A stretch of DNA of 64,000 bases from Pyropia haitanensis. Lineage: Eukaryota > Rhodophyta > Bangiophyceae > Bangiales > Bangiaceae. Under the pieces are notes generated by a model. That model was given only the letters and a program-made list of their open reading frames with translations, ran no database searches and had not been told where the DNA came from. How positions within the stretch are numbered: the stretch's first letter is position 1; each line of letters starts with the position of its first letter. The stretch is taken from contig SDUX01000007.1 in assembly GCA_008729055.1 (NCBI GenBank), forward strand, positions 1,474,064-1,538,063, written 5' to 3'. The position numbers and the translations under genes are program-made. Shown here piece after piece: positions 11,004-21,987 of the stretch.

Positions 11004-13950
11004 GATGAAGTCGAGGAGGTTGGGGGGGGGGGCAAGGGGTTGGAGAAGAGGAGGGGGTGTGCGGGCAAGAGAGCAGAAGTCGACGTCGGTGGGGCTGGCG
11101 GGGTTGCGAGCACGTGCTGGTGAGTGAGAGTGCGGAAATGTCTGTATGACTCCCGGCCGGGTGCCTTTGTATAGCGGGCGTTGGTGGGCAGGCGCCGGGC
11201 GGGGCGTCTGTCACGAACCAGCTTGGCCACTACCCACGGTAGGACAGCGAGGAGGCACGCTCCCCCCTGCGGAGCCCCTCTGGCCAGCACGATCATGCCA
11301 CACCGGCAGTGAGGAGCCACGCCATGCCCCCATGGATTCTATCGCCAGACTGTCTGTCGTCGCCGGCCGGTCCGGCGAGGAGGGCGTGATCCCGCCGCAG
11401 GGTGAATGGCTCCTGTAGGCCTCGGCCACGGGTCGTCGGCGGCCTGCGGACCAACGTCGTCGCGCCGGGCCCATCGGGGAGGTGGCCGCGATTCCCCTCG
11501 AGCTGAAACCGCCGCCAACCACCTTCCCGATGTGTGTATGGTAGTGACGACAGGCGGCGGCGGCGGGCAGCGGCGGCACGCAGCAGCGGGCGGCGGCGGC
11601 ACGCAGCAGCGGGCGGCGGCGAGGGGCTGCGGCGGCGCAGTGGCTCGCGCGCGGGCGGCGGCCGCGGCGGCAGCAGCCGCAGCGACTGGGCGCGCCACCG
11701 TGGCGGGGGAGCGTTCGAAACGCGCCCGGGGGGCGGAAACCCTCCCGGGGGGCGGCCGCGGATTGGCGGGCGCGCCGGGGATCTATCCTACTCAAATGAA
11801 CACGGACATTGGTGGCCCAGGCACGTCGTCACGTGGTGGAGGTGGGGGGGCCCCCCTGGGGGCAAGGTCCACCAGATTCTCTTTTCGTAGCTGACAGCCT
11901 TTCGTCCCAGAGGACCGGCCCTCACGCGCACAGGGTGGCCAGCCTTGACCCATTGTGTATCGGGGGGGGGGGAGGCGGCAGAACCGACCCACGGCTGATG
12001 CCAAACGAACAAAGGAGGACGACGACGCTGGAGCGGCTGTACCACTCGGCAAAATATCTCATCAGGCCGCCGGGGGGACCGACCAGGAGAGAGGGGGCGC
12101 GGGTTGGTGCCCCGGCAGGTGCGACGGGGGAGCGGAGCGCAATGGGCTGGTGGACAGCCAACCCACCAAGATGAGGGGGCCAAGGCGCGGTGTCCCCTCC
12201 CACCGGGCGTGTGTGCCGGGCGGCTCTGGCGGGGGACCTCGGCGTTGCGGCAAAGATCGCCCCGCCGCGTCGTTGACGCGAGGCGCAGCAACCCGCGGAT
12301 CAATCAACGGGTCCGCCGCTGGGCGAGAACCGGATCGTGCCGGCTCCGCAGGCACCAGGGTGTGCCCCCCGCTGATTTGGCATTTGCTGACCCGTTTCCG
12401 GCGTTGTGCAACGCCGCTCTCGACACTGACCCGATCGCCGAGTGCCCGCAAGGTTTATGGTGCTCAGGCCGCTTCCCCAGCGGCCGCACCGGTGCCCGCC
12501 GGTCGGTCACTACAGACACGAAAGCGGGGAAGAGCCCGAGTGGAGCGCGATGAAGCATTGCACTCCCGATGTATGGAGAGTTGTGTAGCCGACTTCGAGA
12601 CTTCACTACAGGTGCGTCTGTCGGTTTCGTCTGCATTCGAACACGACATGCGGGCACATGCGGCGGATCACAACACCTCGTCCCGCAAGCGTGGTCGAAC
12701 AGGAGCTCTTCCTGTGGGGAAAGGACCGGAGGGGGAATAGGGGCAGAACACTAGGGGTTCGGGCACGCCTGATCTTCCCGCTGCATCAAGCCCAGAAGAC
12801 GGGTCCCGCGAAGTACGGCGCCGGAAGGGCTATCCGGCTCCTCCCGGGACTTCTTTGCCCTTTCCCATAGGAAAGTAACTGAGTTGCGCGTTCCGGGCGT
12901 GTGAGCTAGGCTTGTATTTCACGCAGGGGCTTTCAAGCGTCTATTCACAGAGCGTATATGCGCCGTTTTTTCTGAGCGTATATACGCGCTCGCGCTGATT
13001 TTTTGGTGGGTCGGAATCTACGCTCCGTCAAATTGTTCGGTCCAGATATACGCCTGAGACAGGAATGCGAGCGTATAATTGAGATGTACGTTCGGGGGAG
13101 ATATCCGAGAGGAATAAGGGGCCACAGTAAAAAGACAAGGAGGCTCTGTAATTTGCCGCCCACCACAACCCCCAGCTTCTCCCCGCCTCTTAGCATTACC
13201 CCTCTTCAGACCCGCCCCGTCTTCCGCCACCTCCTTTACCCCTCCTGCCTGTTGTCGCCATTCCCACCAGCCCTCCAGACTGCAGTCGCCATGCCCCTGT
13301 GCCTCCAGTGCGCCTGCTGGTACTGTATTTTGAATACGGGCGTCCGCTACGTAGCTGCCTTGGACGTCGGGGATCCCCTCGCCTCCACAGTCGCCGTCCT
13401 CCCCATCGTCCCCCTCCCACTAAGGTTGGCAAGTCGGTAAATTCGGTCGGTAAACGCATTCGGTAATCTTCGGTATCTCGCCCTGCCACAGAGAAAGTAA
13501 ATATACGCTCGGCTGACGCTCCAGGTTCAAATACTTGCGGATGCTCAGCAGAATTTCGATCATCCGCCATACGCTTGCCCAAATCATGGTCGCTTGAAAG
13601 CCCCTGCTCGTGCCGGGCTGTCTCACACTGCGCAATTGCGAACGCACACACCTTCGTCGGACACAAGCGCCGGGAGACGGTTTGATGGCAACGGGTTCTC
13701 ACAAACGCAGTGACGTGTGGGGTTTTTATCTATTCACAATGACGGTGCCGGCGTGTGGCGGGCGTGCCCCGGCGCGGGCGCGCTCACCGGGGCGGCCCGA
13801 GCCCTACTGGCGCCACACCCGCCCCCTCCCCCATATAGACCACTACAAACAAGCCTCGCGGCTCTGCCAGTCTCCCGCTGGGGGTCCCCGACGCACGGCA
13901 CCCGCCAGATTCGTCCGACGTGGCGCAAGCCCGCCACCCGCCGCGGGCGG
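11004..13950. other. Intergenic region, partly lower GC, with GAGCGTATA-type motifs
   Basis: Nothing recognisable as a gene on either strand. It includes the upstream flank of the YcnI-like gene (to about 11.2 kb), a GC-rich middle, and a lower-GC stretch at about 12.55-13.75 kb that carries a small cluster of related motifs listed separately. Confidence 0.5.
12950..13510. repeat. Cluster of short GAGCGTATA motifs in both orientations
   Basis: GAGCGTATAT at 12950-12959, GAGCGTATATACGC at 12974-12987 (core GCGTATATACGC is a perfect palindrome), TATACGCC near 13047, GAGCGTATAA at 13069-13078 and ATATACGCTC at 13501-13510. Such AT-containing motifs stand out in this GC-rich window. They could be protein-binding sites; no function is assigned. 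Confidence 0.5.
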
Positions 13951-14191
13951 TCAGTGCCCCCCGCTCAGCAGGCGCATGGCCGCCACCACCCGCCGCAGCA
14001 GCCGCTCCCGGCGGCTGACGCAGCACGCGGCGCTCGCCTTGGCCCACTCGTTCGTGTCCCACCCTTCCGCGTCTGCGCCGCGGTGGTACCACCGCCGCCG
14101 GCCGCCGCCACCCCCGACGCCCGCCGCGCGGACGGCCGCGGCCAGCGCCGACGCCGACGCCAGCCGATGGTGAGCCTCGCCGCCGTGCCCG

Positions 14192-14223
<32 letters not shown>

Positions 14224-16179
14224 GCCAAGACCACCGCGGCCGCCCCAGCTCCACGCCCCACCCACGCCGCGGAGCGAGTAGGGGCTCCCCCCAACGTCCA
14301 CCGACGACGCACGGGGGACGAGCGAGTCGGACGCGTCCCACGCGGCACCGGCCCGCGGCACCTCCTCGGCCGCCTCGCTGCCCGTGCACCACGAGCCCCA
14401 CACAGTCGTCGGCGGGGAGCCGCCGCCGCCGCCGCCGTCGCTGCACGCATCGGCCGTCGCCGAACGGAGCTTGGCGGCGCCCCCAGCCGCCAGCCCGCCG
14501 CTGTCGGCTGGCGGCCGGCCGTCGCCCGGCTCGGAGCGGCTCTGGCACAGCGTCCGCTGCAGCGGCGGTGGCCACACGCCGGCGTTGGGGGGGGCGGCCG
14601 CCGCAGCCGCCCCCGCCGCTGCCCCGACGCCGCGGCGGGGCGGACCGCGTTCGAGCATCGACACGCGGCCAGCGCGGAGGTAGGACAGCTCGCACGCCGG
14701 CGGCGACCGGCCACCCGCGTCGTCGAGCACCATCACGTTGCGGCGGCGGGGCGGGGGCGGGCGGAGCGCGTCCGCACTGGGCGGGCGCCGCCCAGCAGAC
14801 AGACGACGCCCGGGCGGTCCGTCTGTTGCTTTCGGCGGCGGCGCATCGGGCAGGGGCTTGCCAGCCACCGCAGGGGCCTTTGTCTTGCTGGCCACGCCCC
14901 GAGCCATGGCCGCGCCCCCGCCCACCGTTGCCCCACGAGGCTTGTCGTCCCGCTGCGCGGCCGGGTCGACGGGACGGCCACGGCGGCCGGCGCCGCCCCC
15001 GACGCCCGCCCCACCCGCCGCGTCTGCCACCGCAGACGCGGCCGCCGCCGCTGCCGCCATTCCCTCTGGTCGCCACCCCCCCGGCGCTGACGGCAGCGCC
15101 CGCCCCGACCGCGTGCGCGCAATAAACACCTTGGGCCGCGGCAGCGGGCACGGCGACATGGGCCGCGCCGGCATCGGCGGCGGCGGCGTAGACGGCGGCG
15201 TCGGCACCGCCGCCAGCGGCAGCGGCGGCGGTGGTGGCTTGTGCAGCGGCTGCTGCTGCTGCTGCGGCGGCGGCGGCGGCGGTGGCGGCGACAGCGGCAG
15301 CGGAGGGGGCGGCGGCGTTGGCTGCTGCTGCACCGACGGCGCCGGCGGCGTCGGCGTCGGCGCTGGCGTCGGCGTCGGCGTCGGCGGCAGCGACGGCAGC
15401 TGCAGCTCCGCGGCCGCGACCGCGTCACCCCCGACGCTCACCGGCGTTGTCGGGCTCGGCGGCGGCGGCGGCGGCGACGACCCGCCGCGCGACAGCGGCC
15501 GCGACGACGCCACCCCGCGAGCCGCCAACGACAGCGACGCCGCCGACGACGCCGACGGGGGGCCGTCGGCCGCACCGCCGCCGCCCCCTTCCTCATCGCT
15601 GCTCAGCGTGATGGTGCTGCCGCCGGTGCTGCTCTTGACCAGCGGGTGGCCGCCGCCGCCGCCGCTGGCCGCCGCCGCAGTCGCCGCGGGGGGGGTGAAG
15701 AGGCCGGGGCGGGGGCGCGGGCGCGCTGCCGCCGCCGGTGGGCCGCCGCCACTATGACGGGCGGGTCGAGGGGGAGGGGAGGGGGGGGGGGGACGGGCGA
15801 GGGCGCCCGCGCTGGCGGCGGCGACGGCGCCCGCTTGGGCGTCGACGATGGCGCCCGCGGCGGCGGCGGCGACGGCGCCGGCTTGGGCATCGATGATGGA
15901 GCCCGCGGCGGCGCCGGACGGGCGGACCGCGCCGCCCGCGGCCGGCGCACCGGCCGCGCGGCGGCGGTGGGGGTGGTGGCCGCGGTGGCGGCGGCGGTGT
16001 TGGTGGCGGCCGGGCGGCCAGATGCGGCGGCCGCCGCCGCCGCCACGTCCGGGGTGGGAGGCGGAGCGGACGCCGAGGGGACGCCCATCGTGCCCGTCCG
16101 CCGCGGCATCCACACCGCCGACGCACGAGGAAGACGGCGGGGGGGAACAGGACCGGGGTTGGGAAGACGACCGCGCCAC
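13951..16179 (-). CDS. Large disordered Pro/Ala/Gly-rich protein with SUMO-interaction-like motif
   Basis: Open frame of 742 codons ending 'VVAAMRLLSGGH'. I do not recognise a family. The middle contains 'STITLSSDEEGGGGG', hydrophobic residues followed by Ser/Asp/Glu, the usual form of a SUMO-interacting motif. Also visible are proline tracts flanking Gln runs (PQQQQQP, SVQQQPTPPPPP), basic patches (PPPPRRRNVMVLDD) and a C-terminal part with normal amino-acid diversity: 'RWYHRGADAEGWDTNEWAKA' and 'ASAACCVSRRERLLRRVV'. That last segment is the best argument that this frame is real. The start at 16179 is simply the first ATG and is uncertain. Nuclear location is a guess from the basic patches and the SUMO-type motif. 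Confidence 0.5.
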
Positions 16180-19100
16180 CGCCGGGCGGGTGGGGGGCTC
16201 AAGCGACGCGGCGGCGCGGCGGCTGCCCTGGCCCGGCAGCGGCGGCGCTCTTCTACCCGCGCCCGCCCCGCACCGGCGGCCCCCCCCCCCCCCCCCCCGC
16301 CTCGCGGCCCTGCGCGGTGCCCCGTTGTGCCGGTCTGCGTGCGTTTGTCATCCGCCGCACGCGCCGCGACACGGCCCGCAACCGCTGTTGCGCCACGCCA
16401 CCGCGAGAGGAGGGTCCGGGCGGGGCGGAGGACGGGGCGGCGGCCGCCACCCGCCGCGCGTGGCACGGCGGGTGGCTGTGGCCGGTTCCATCCGGGGGGG
16501 CTCGGCCGCAGCCGCCCTCCCTGCCTCACGAGGCGGCGGCCCCCGCCGCCGCGCTGTGCGCAGGCGGCGGCCGTGCCCCGGCCGCATGGGAGGGCGGGAG
16601 AGGGGGGGGCCGGCGACGGCCGCACCCTCCCGCCCGTCGCGTCCCCCCCGCCCCGCCCCCTCCCCTTTCGCCCCGTCTACGCCACTTGCACTAGGGCACA
16701 CGCCTGCGCCGACGACCGCCTCCCCGCGCGCGCAGGGGACACAGCCGCTCGTCCCGTCGCGGGGCGGCAAACAGTCCGCTGCCTCATCCCGTGGTCGTGG
16801 GTGGCTCTTTCAGCCGCGGCTCGCGCCGCTCCTCGTCGCACGGCCCAGTCTTCCTCCCAAGCTCCCCTCTCCTAGCGCGCAGCCCCCCCCCCAACCACAC
16901 CATTTTCTCCCCTGCGCCTTGCAACTCGGCGGCGGGCGGTGTGTCGGAAGAAAAGTCAAACGCCTGTGCCTGGCTGTTGTTAGCACACGACGCGCGACTC
17001 CCCGCGGCGGCGCGGTGCCAGTCTCAGCGGCAGCCGCTTTCCCGTTGGCGATGAGGGGAAAGGCGTGACCACCCGTCCACCGCGAGGATGGTTGCGCCCG
17101 ACGCGGCGCCGTTCACCGCCGCGCAGGTGGCGCCAGTGGCGGGTGCCGACGGGCCCCACACCGTCCGGATTCTCGTTCGGACGGCTGCTCGCCGTCCGTC
17201 GGGGTCAAGGGATGGGCCTGCGGCGGGGGGTCGTCTCCCAGACTGAATCGGTTGCTGGGGGGGTCTCGGTCGGGAAAGGGGCCATGGGCGAGGCTTGGAA
17301 ACGGGCAGGAAGAGGGGCACGAAGGGCCACCCGCGAAGCAACACCATTCGACATGAGGGCCGCCACCCTCTGTCTTGCCGTTGCCGTTGTCGGCGGTCGA
17401 GCCATTCCCCGCGGCCTCCGCCGGCGCACGCGTGGGCAGGCGTGCCTCAAGGGCAACAGGGGGGTGGTGGGGCGCTCGCGGTAAACGGCCGGCGTGACGG
17501 GGCGGCTGGCGCGAACGCGGGCGGGCGGGCGGGCGGGCGGGCGGGCGGGCAGGCGGGACCGTATACGACGACCCGTGCCGGTACGTAAGACCCCTCCGCA
17601 TTCGTTCCGCGGGCCGGCCGTCCGGCACGGCGCCCGCGGAGGCTGGCGTGGCGTGGGGAAGGAGGTGCCTCGGCGGCCACCCGCGGCCACGCAGATGAGC
17701 AGCGCCGACAGCGCGACAGGCGTCCTGGCGGGCCGGCCGCCGCACGGCCTCCACGTAGCAACGTCAAGAAGCGGGGGCGTGTGGGGGGGCACCCCGCCAG
17801 TCCGCGGTGCTGAGAGGTCCGCGACGGAACGAGGCGCCAGTCGTGGCCAATGGCCACGCAGGGGCTGGTGGAGTGAGCCCCGTTGGTCGGCCTTGGTGGT
17901 CGCGCCGGCCAGATTTCCCGTGTCGTCACCGCGCTGGCGCACGCGGCGGTGTCTCTGTGGCTGGCTTGCACAAACGGTTCGCAGGGTACCGCCGGCGGAA
18001 GTTGCTGGACGCTCGCTGTAGGGGGGCTCGGCGGGACGTCTTCGTGGTGGTGATGACACCGGCATCTGATCTGGTCGCGGGCCCTCGCCTGGCTCGCGCA
18101 ACTCGCACAAAGATTCCCGCACCGACCGCGGCGGGAGTGGATTCCCCAAGCGCTGGTGCGGTGGGATCCTGGCGGCTGGCCACCGCAACGTGACCGCGGC
18201 GCCGTCGCCTCTCCCCACGTCCACCATCACCAATCAGGTTGGGGGCTCATGCAAGCCACGTCACAAGAGGCCACGCCTGAGTGTCATACGTCAGAGACGA
18301 CGCCCGGTCCTTCCGTGTGACGGTCGAAGTGGGTGTCCGCCGCTGGCGCCGACGTTGTCTGGCTTGCACTTGCGGCTTTCGGTGTGTGAACGTGGAGAGC
18401 CAGCGAGGGGGACGGCCCGGACGTATGCCTAAATCTTGAGTTGTTTGAATAATGCCAAGAGAAATTAGAAGGACAGGAGCATGCAGACTGCAGAAAGGAG
18501 TGCCGACTACCTGAAGGAAAGTCTTGTACTCTGTACAGTAACTTACCCTTGCCCAGCAGCTGTCCGAGCGTCCCGCCTCCAGCCAGAGTGCTGTGTAACT
18601 TAGAATTCACCTTGGTCTGACTGGTGTCATGCAGGTGCAATTGTAGCGAGTACATTTCGTGAATAGAATGTCATCACGAATACCAATGATCTGGCAAAAG
18701 TAGGTCTCTTGTGCGCGCCACGGCGAAAAAGGCACTATAGTTTTGAACCTTTTGACATAGAAAGCAGCAATCAATGAAACGCAGACCTTTGATTGGCCCA
18801 CTCCCTTTGGATTGAATGCGCGCCTGGCAATGAGCGTGCGTCGTCTTTCAAGCAACGAACCTGGCCGAAGCTGGGTGTCCGTGACTCTGTTCATCTCGAA
18901 GACCGTCAATTACTCTTCGTGAAAAAGTCACAGATCTTGGCAATGAGCGCACATCTGCCCTGCCGTGCAAGTCACGGCGCTTGTGGTTGTGGTCAGGGTG
19001 CGCACAAATCGAACCGTCACTCCGTTGCTGGTTCCAAACGTGCGCGAGACACTCTTTTCACCGTGCAGCAGGACAGAATAGCACATGGGCCACTTGTGCT

Positions 19101-20538
19101 AGTTGGTCTGTGTCTACTGCCTCTGAGCGTAGTGCCCGCGGCTGGACCAAGCTGGTGCAGACGAGCCATGCTGCGGCCACAAACGGCATAGGAGGGGGAG
19201 GTGCCAGCAGGGATCGATGCGTGCCGGAGCCGCCTTGCTTCCCCTCGTGCGTCTGGGTGTCGCGCCACGCGCCCAGTGCTGGGGCTTTTAATGCCACGCT
19301 TATGTTTCAGTGTAGACTTTGTTCTTTGCAGTCATTGGTCGTGTGAGTGTCGTGCCAGCCCAAACGCGCTGGCGCTGATTTTCCGTAAGACACGCTGCGC
19401 CAATGGGCCTCGTGGACAGCGCTGGGGGGCCCTGCGTGGCGGAAGCTGCTTCCGGGCAGTTGACTTCAATTCATCGCATGTGCGTCGACCGCCAGCTGGT
19501 GTCTCGATCCGGCCGCCTCTGGCTGGTGAACGCTGCGTCTCAGACAGAGTCGGACATTCAATCCAACCCAAGCGGGTCAATCAAGAGCACATGGGGTCTT
19601 GTCATTGGTCGACTGTGTTTCGCCAATAAATTCGCCCGCTCCCCTGTCTGTTCCGGTGCCCGGGCAGTGTCGTCGGGAGCGCGCGTGACGCGAGAAGAGG
19701 CCGATGACCTTTCCTTGGTCGCAGCTGTCAATGGAACTGGTGGTTTGGGTGGCCGGTGGACCGAGCCCGGGCAGGTTGTCGTTGAGCCGCGACCCCGGCG
19801 CGGGGGGTGCCTGGCGCAGCCTCAAAAGTGCCGTTGACCAGACACCGCCATTCCGGATGCCTGGCGTGGCCTTTGTTGGCCTTGCGCTGTATTGATGGAC
19901 CCCCACGTGGGCGATCAACGGAGCCCAAGGCGTGGCGGTGGGGGGGGGGGGGGGGGGGGGGGTGTGTGGGGGAGGGGCGGCCTGCTGAGTGTGCTGGTTG
20001 CGACACACGACGCGCGCCCCTGCACAGCGCCACAGCTATGCTGTCCTTTCGCTGCTGTACTCACGAACGCACGAAAACGCCGTTTGTTTCTGCCATCCGG
20101 TGTTGTTGGCGTGGTTGAGTGCGCGCATCGTCGATTATTTCGCTGACCTGCCGCTACCCAGCCTTCACACTGTTGGCGTTGCCTCCGCCCCCTGGGTGAC
20201 GACCGGTGCAAGCAATAATAACCCCTCTGGCAGGGATTATTTGCATCGGCTCTGTCTATGTCCTTTGACCGCCACGCGCGGCGACGCTCACGCCGTGCAG
20301 TGGTGTCTCGGTGAGTGAACGCTCTCCCTTCCATGCTCCTTTCCCCCCACGCAACTGGTGCTCCGGGCTGCCATCTTCTGGTGTCTTGGCCTTAAGACGC
20401 TTCTGCTCCTGAGTCGCCAGTGATCGCCGGGAGCGGATCAGGGACCAAGCCGCTCAGCTTCACCGCGAGCCCAATCCACCACACTTTCCGTCCGCCGTGA
20501 TCCCTGGCTGTCCACCTTCTTCCCCCCCCCTCCGCACC
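16180..20538. other. Intergenic region; GC-rich half then lower-GC half upstream of zinc-finger gene
   Basis: No gene recognised in 4.3 kb. 16.2-18.2 kb is GC-rich with a GGGC repeat near 17.52 kb. 18.2-20.5 kb is much closer to balanced composition and contains a G run at about 19940-19962. The last 30 bp before 20539 are CT-rich, as before most starts in this window. Confidence 0.5.
17519..17554. repeat. GGGC tandem repeat
   Basis: About eight consecutive GGGC units on the plus strand (gcgggcgggcgggc...). With this many three-G runs the strand could form G-quadruplexes; that is a prediction only. Confidence 0.85.
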
Positions 20539-21987
20539 ATGACGACTGCCGTGGCTGGTCCCTGCGTTGTGCGGCCATCTCCCCCTGTGCCCGATAGCCT
20601 GACCAGTATGACTGCCGCTCGGCTCACCTCCCCTGTTCCTTCCCCCGCTGCGTCGGTCGGGTCCCCAGTGTCGTCCGGCGCGCCTGCTGCGGCGGTGCCC
20701 AAGACAGCGGCTGTGACGACGGCGGTGACGCCGTCCCCGTCGGAGCGGTACGGCTGTCCCCACCCGGGGTGCTCGCGCGCTTTCTCAAGGTCCTACAACC
20801 TGAAGGCCCACCGTCGCATCCATAGCGGCGACCGCCCGTTTGTGTGCGCTGTGCCTGCTTGTGGCAAGACCTTTCGGTGGCGCAGCAGCCTGACCTCTCA
20901 CACGGCATGGCACGCTCGTCAGGGCGATCGCCCAACCCCGGTCCTGACAGGATCGGCCGCTAAGGGCAAGCCCACTGCGGCAGCGGCAGCAGCAGCGGCG
21001 GCGGCGGCGGTGGCGGCGACCGCGGCGGCGACAACTGCGGCGGCTGCCGCGGCGGCAGTAGGAACGGCAGCGGCAACCGCGGTGGCCGGCTCGAGTACCG
21101 TGAAGGCAGCAGCCGCACCACCTGCCGCCGCACGAGCTGCGGACGTGCCCAAGCCAGTCACGGCTGCCCCTGTGACCAATGCACCCCAGCGGCCAACGAC
21201 CAGCACCACGGCTGGGGTGCCCGCTCAGCAGCAGGGCGTGGTGGTGCCCGTGGCGCCTGCGCCGGCTCCTGTAGTGCGCCCTGTTGGGCCCCCCTCGGTT
21301 ATGCAGCCGCCAGTTGCGTCTGTTGCTGCAAAGCCGCGCGATCCATCTGTCACCGTTGCGCCGGCGGCGACAGTGCCAGCGATGTGCGTTCCTCCCCGTG
21401 CAAGCGGTCACATGACGGCGGTACGGGCTCCTGTTGTGGCATGCCCGCAGCCGCCAATGCGGTTGTCATCACCTACCGGCTCATCTGTATCTACCGTCAC
21501 GACCACGGCGGGCAGTCAGAAGAGGCCACGCACGTCGATGGACAGCTCTGCACCGAGCTCGTCCAGGCGCAGTACGGTGGTCCAGGACGACAGCGAGCCG
21601 CAGACGAAGAAGGCGGCGCCTTCACCTCCTGATGGAGTGGTTGTGGTGCCCTTGCCGCCCCCCGCCGTGCAGGCTGTGGCTGAGCCAGAAGACTACGTTA
21701 CCGTGCCGGGATCGCCCGTGACGCTGGAGGACGATTCGGACTCGTATGCGTCCTTTGAGCTGCTGGACAGCGTCGACACTGTGCATCCGGATATGGGGCC
21801 TGTCGGCAACTTGGCCGTCCGCGACATGGACGCGAGCGGGCTTGACAACATTTGTGCGATGATGTCAGAGGGTGCTGCCAACTCGATGTTCACTTGCATC
21901 TCACCAGGCATCCCACAACTCGAGCTGGACAGCTCATTGCCGTTGCTTGACTTGGACGCGCTGCAGTCTCTCTTCCCGGAACACTAG
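20539..21987 (+). CDS. C2H2 zinc-finger protein with acidic/hydrophobic C-terminus, likely transcription factor
   Basis: Protein of 482 residues. The ATG at 20539 follows a CT-rich leader (ttccccccccctccgcacc). Residues 71-126 hold two adjacent C2H2 fingers of the TFIIIA/Kruppel kind: 'YGCPHPGCSRAFSRSYNLKAH..IH' and 'FVCAVPACGKTFRWRSSLTSH..WH', joined by the linker SGDRP, close to the classical TGEKP. Both have the C-x4-C spacing typical of TFIIIA-like fingers. The middle is Ala/Thr/Pro/Val-rich and disordered. The C-terminal 80 residues turn acidic and hydrophobic ('EPEDYVTVPGSPVTLEDD', 'SYASFELLDSVDTV', 'LPLLDLDALQSLF'), which looks like a transactivation domain. The role as DNA-binding regulator is inferred from this layout; target genes are unknown. 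Its composition is less extreme than that of most neighbours. Confidence 0.85.
   Translation: MTTAVAGPCVVRPSPPVPDSLTSMTAARLTSPVPSPAASVGSPVSSGAPAAAVPKTAAVTTAVTPSPSERYGCPHPGCSRAFSRSYNLKAHRRIHSGDRPFVCAVPACGKTFRWRSSLTSHTAWHARQGDRPTPVLTGSAAKGKPTAAAAAAAAAAAVAATAAATTAAAAAAAVGTAAATAVAGSSTVKAAAAPPAAARAADVPKPVTAAPVTNAPQRPTTSTTAGVPAQQQGVVVPVAPAPAPVVRPVGPPSVMQPPVASVAAKPRDPSVTVAPAATVPAMCVPPRASGHMTAVRAPVVACPQPPMRLSSPTGSSVSTVTTTAGSQKRPRTSMDSSAPSSSRRSTVVQDDSEPQTKKAAPSPPDGVVVVPLPPPAVQAVAEPEDYVTVPGSPVTLEDDSDSYASFELLDSVDTVHPDMGPVGNLAVRDMDASGLDNICAMMSEGAANSMFTCISPGIPQLELDSSLPLLDLDALQSLFPEH

Noticed and set aside
17519..17554. Telomere-type repeat
   Set aside because: GGGC units do not match known algal telomere repeats and the block is short and internal.
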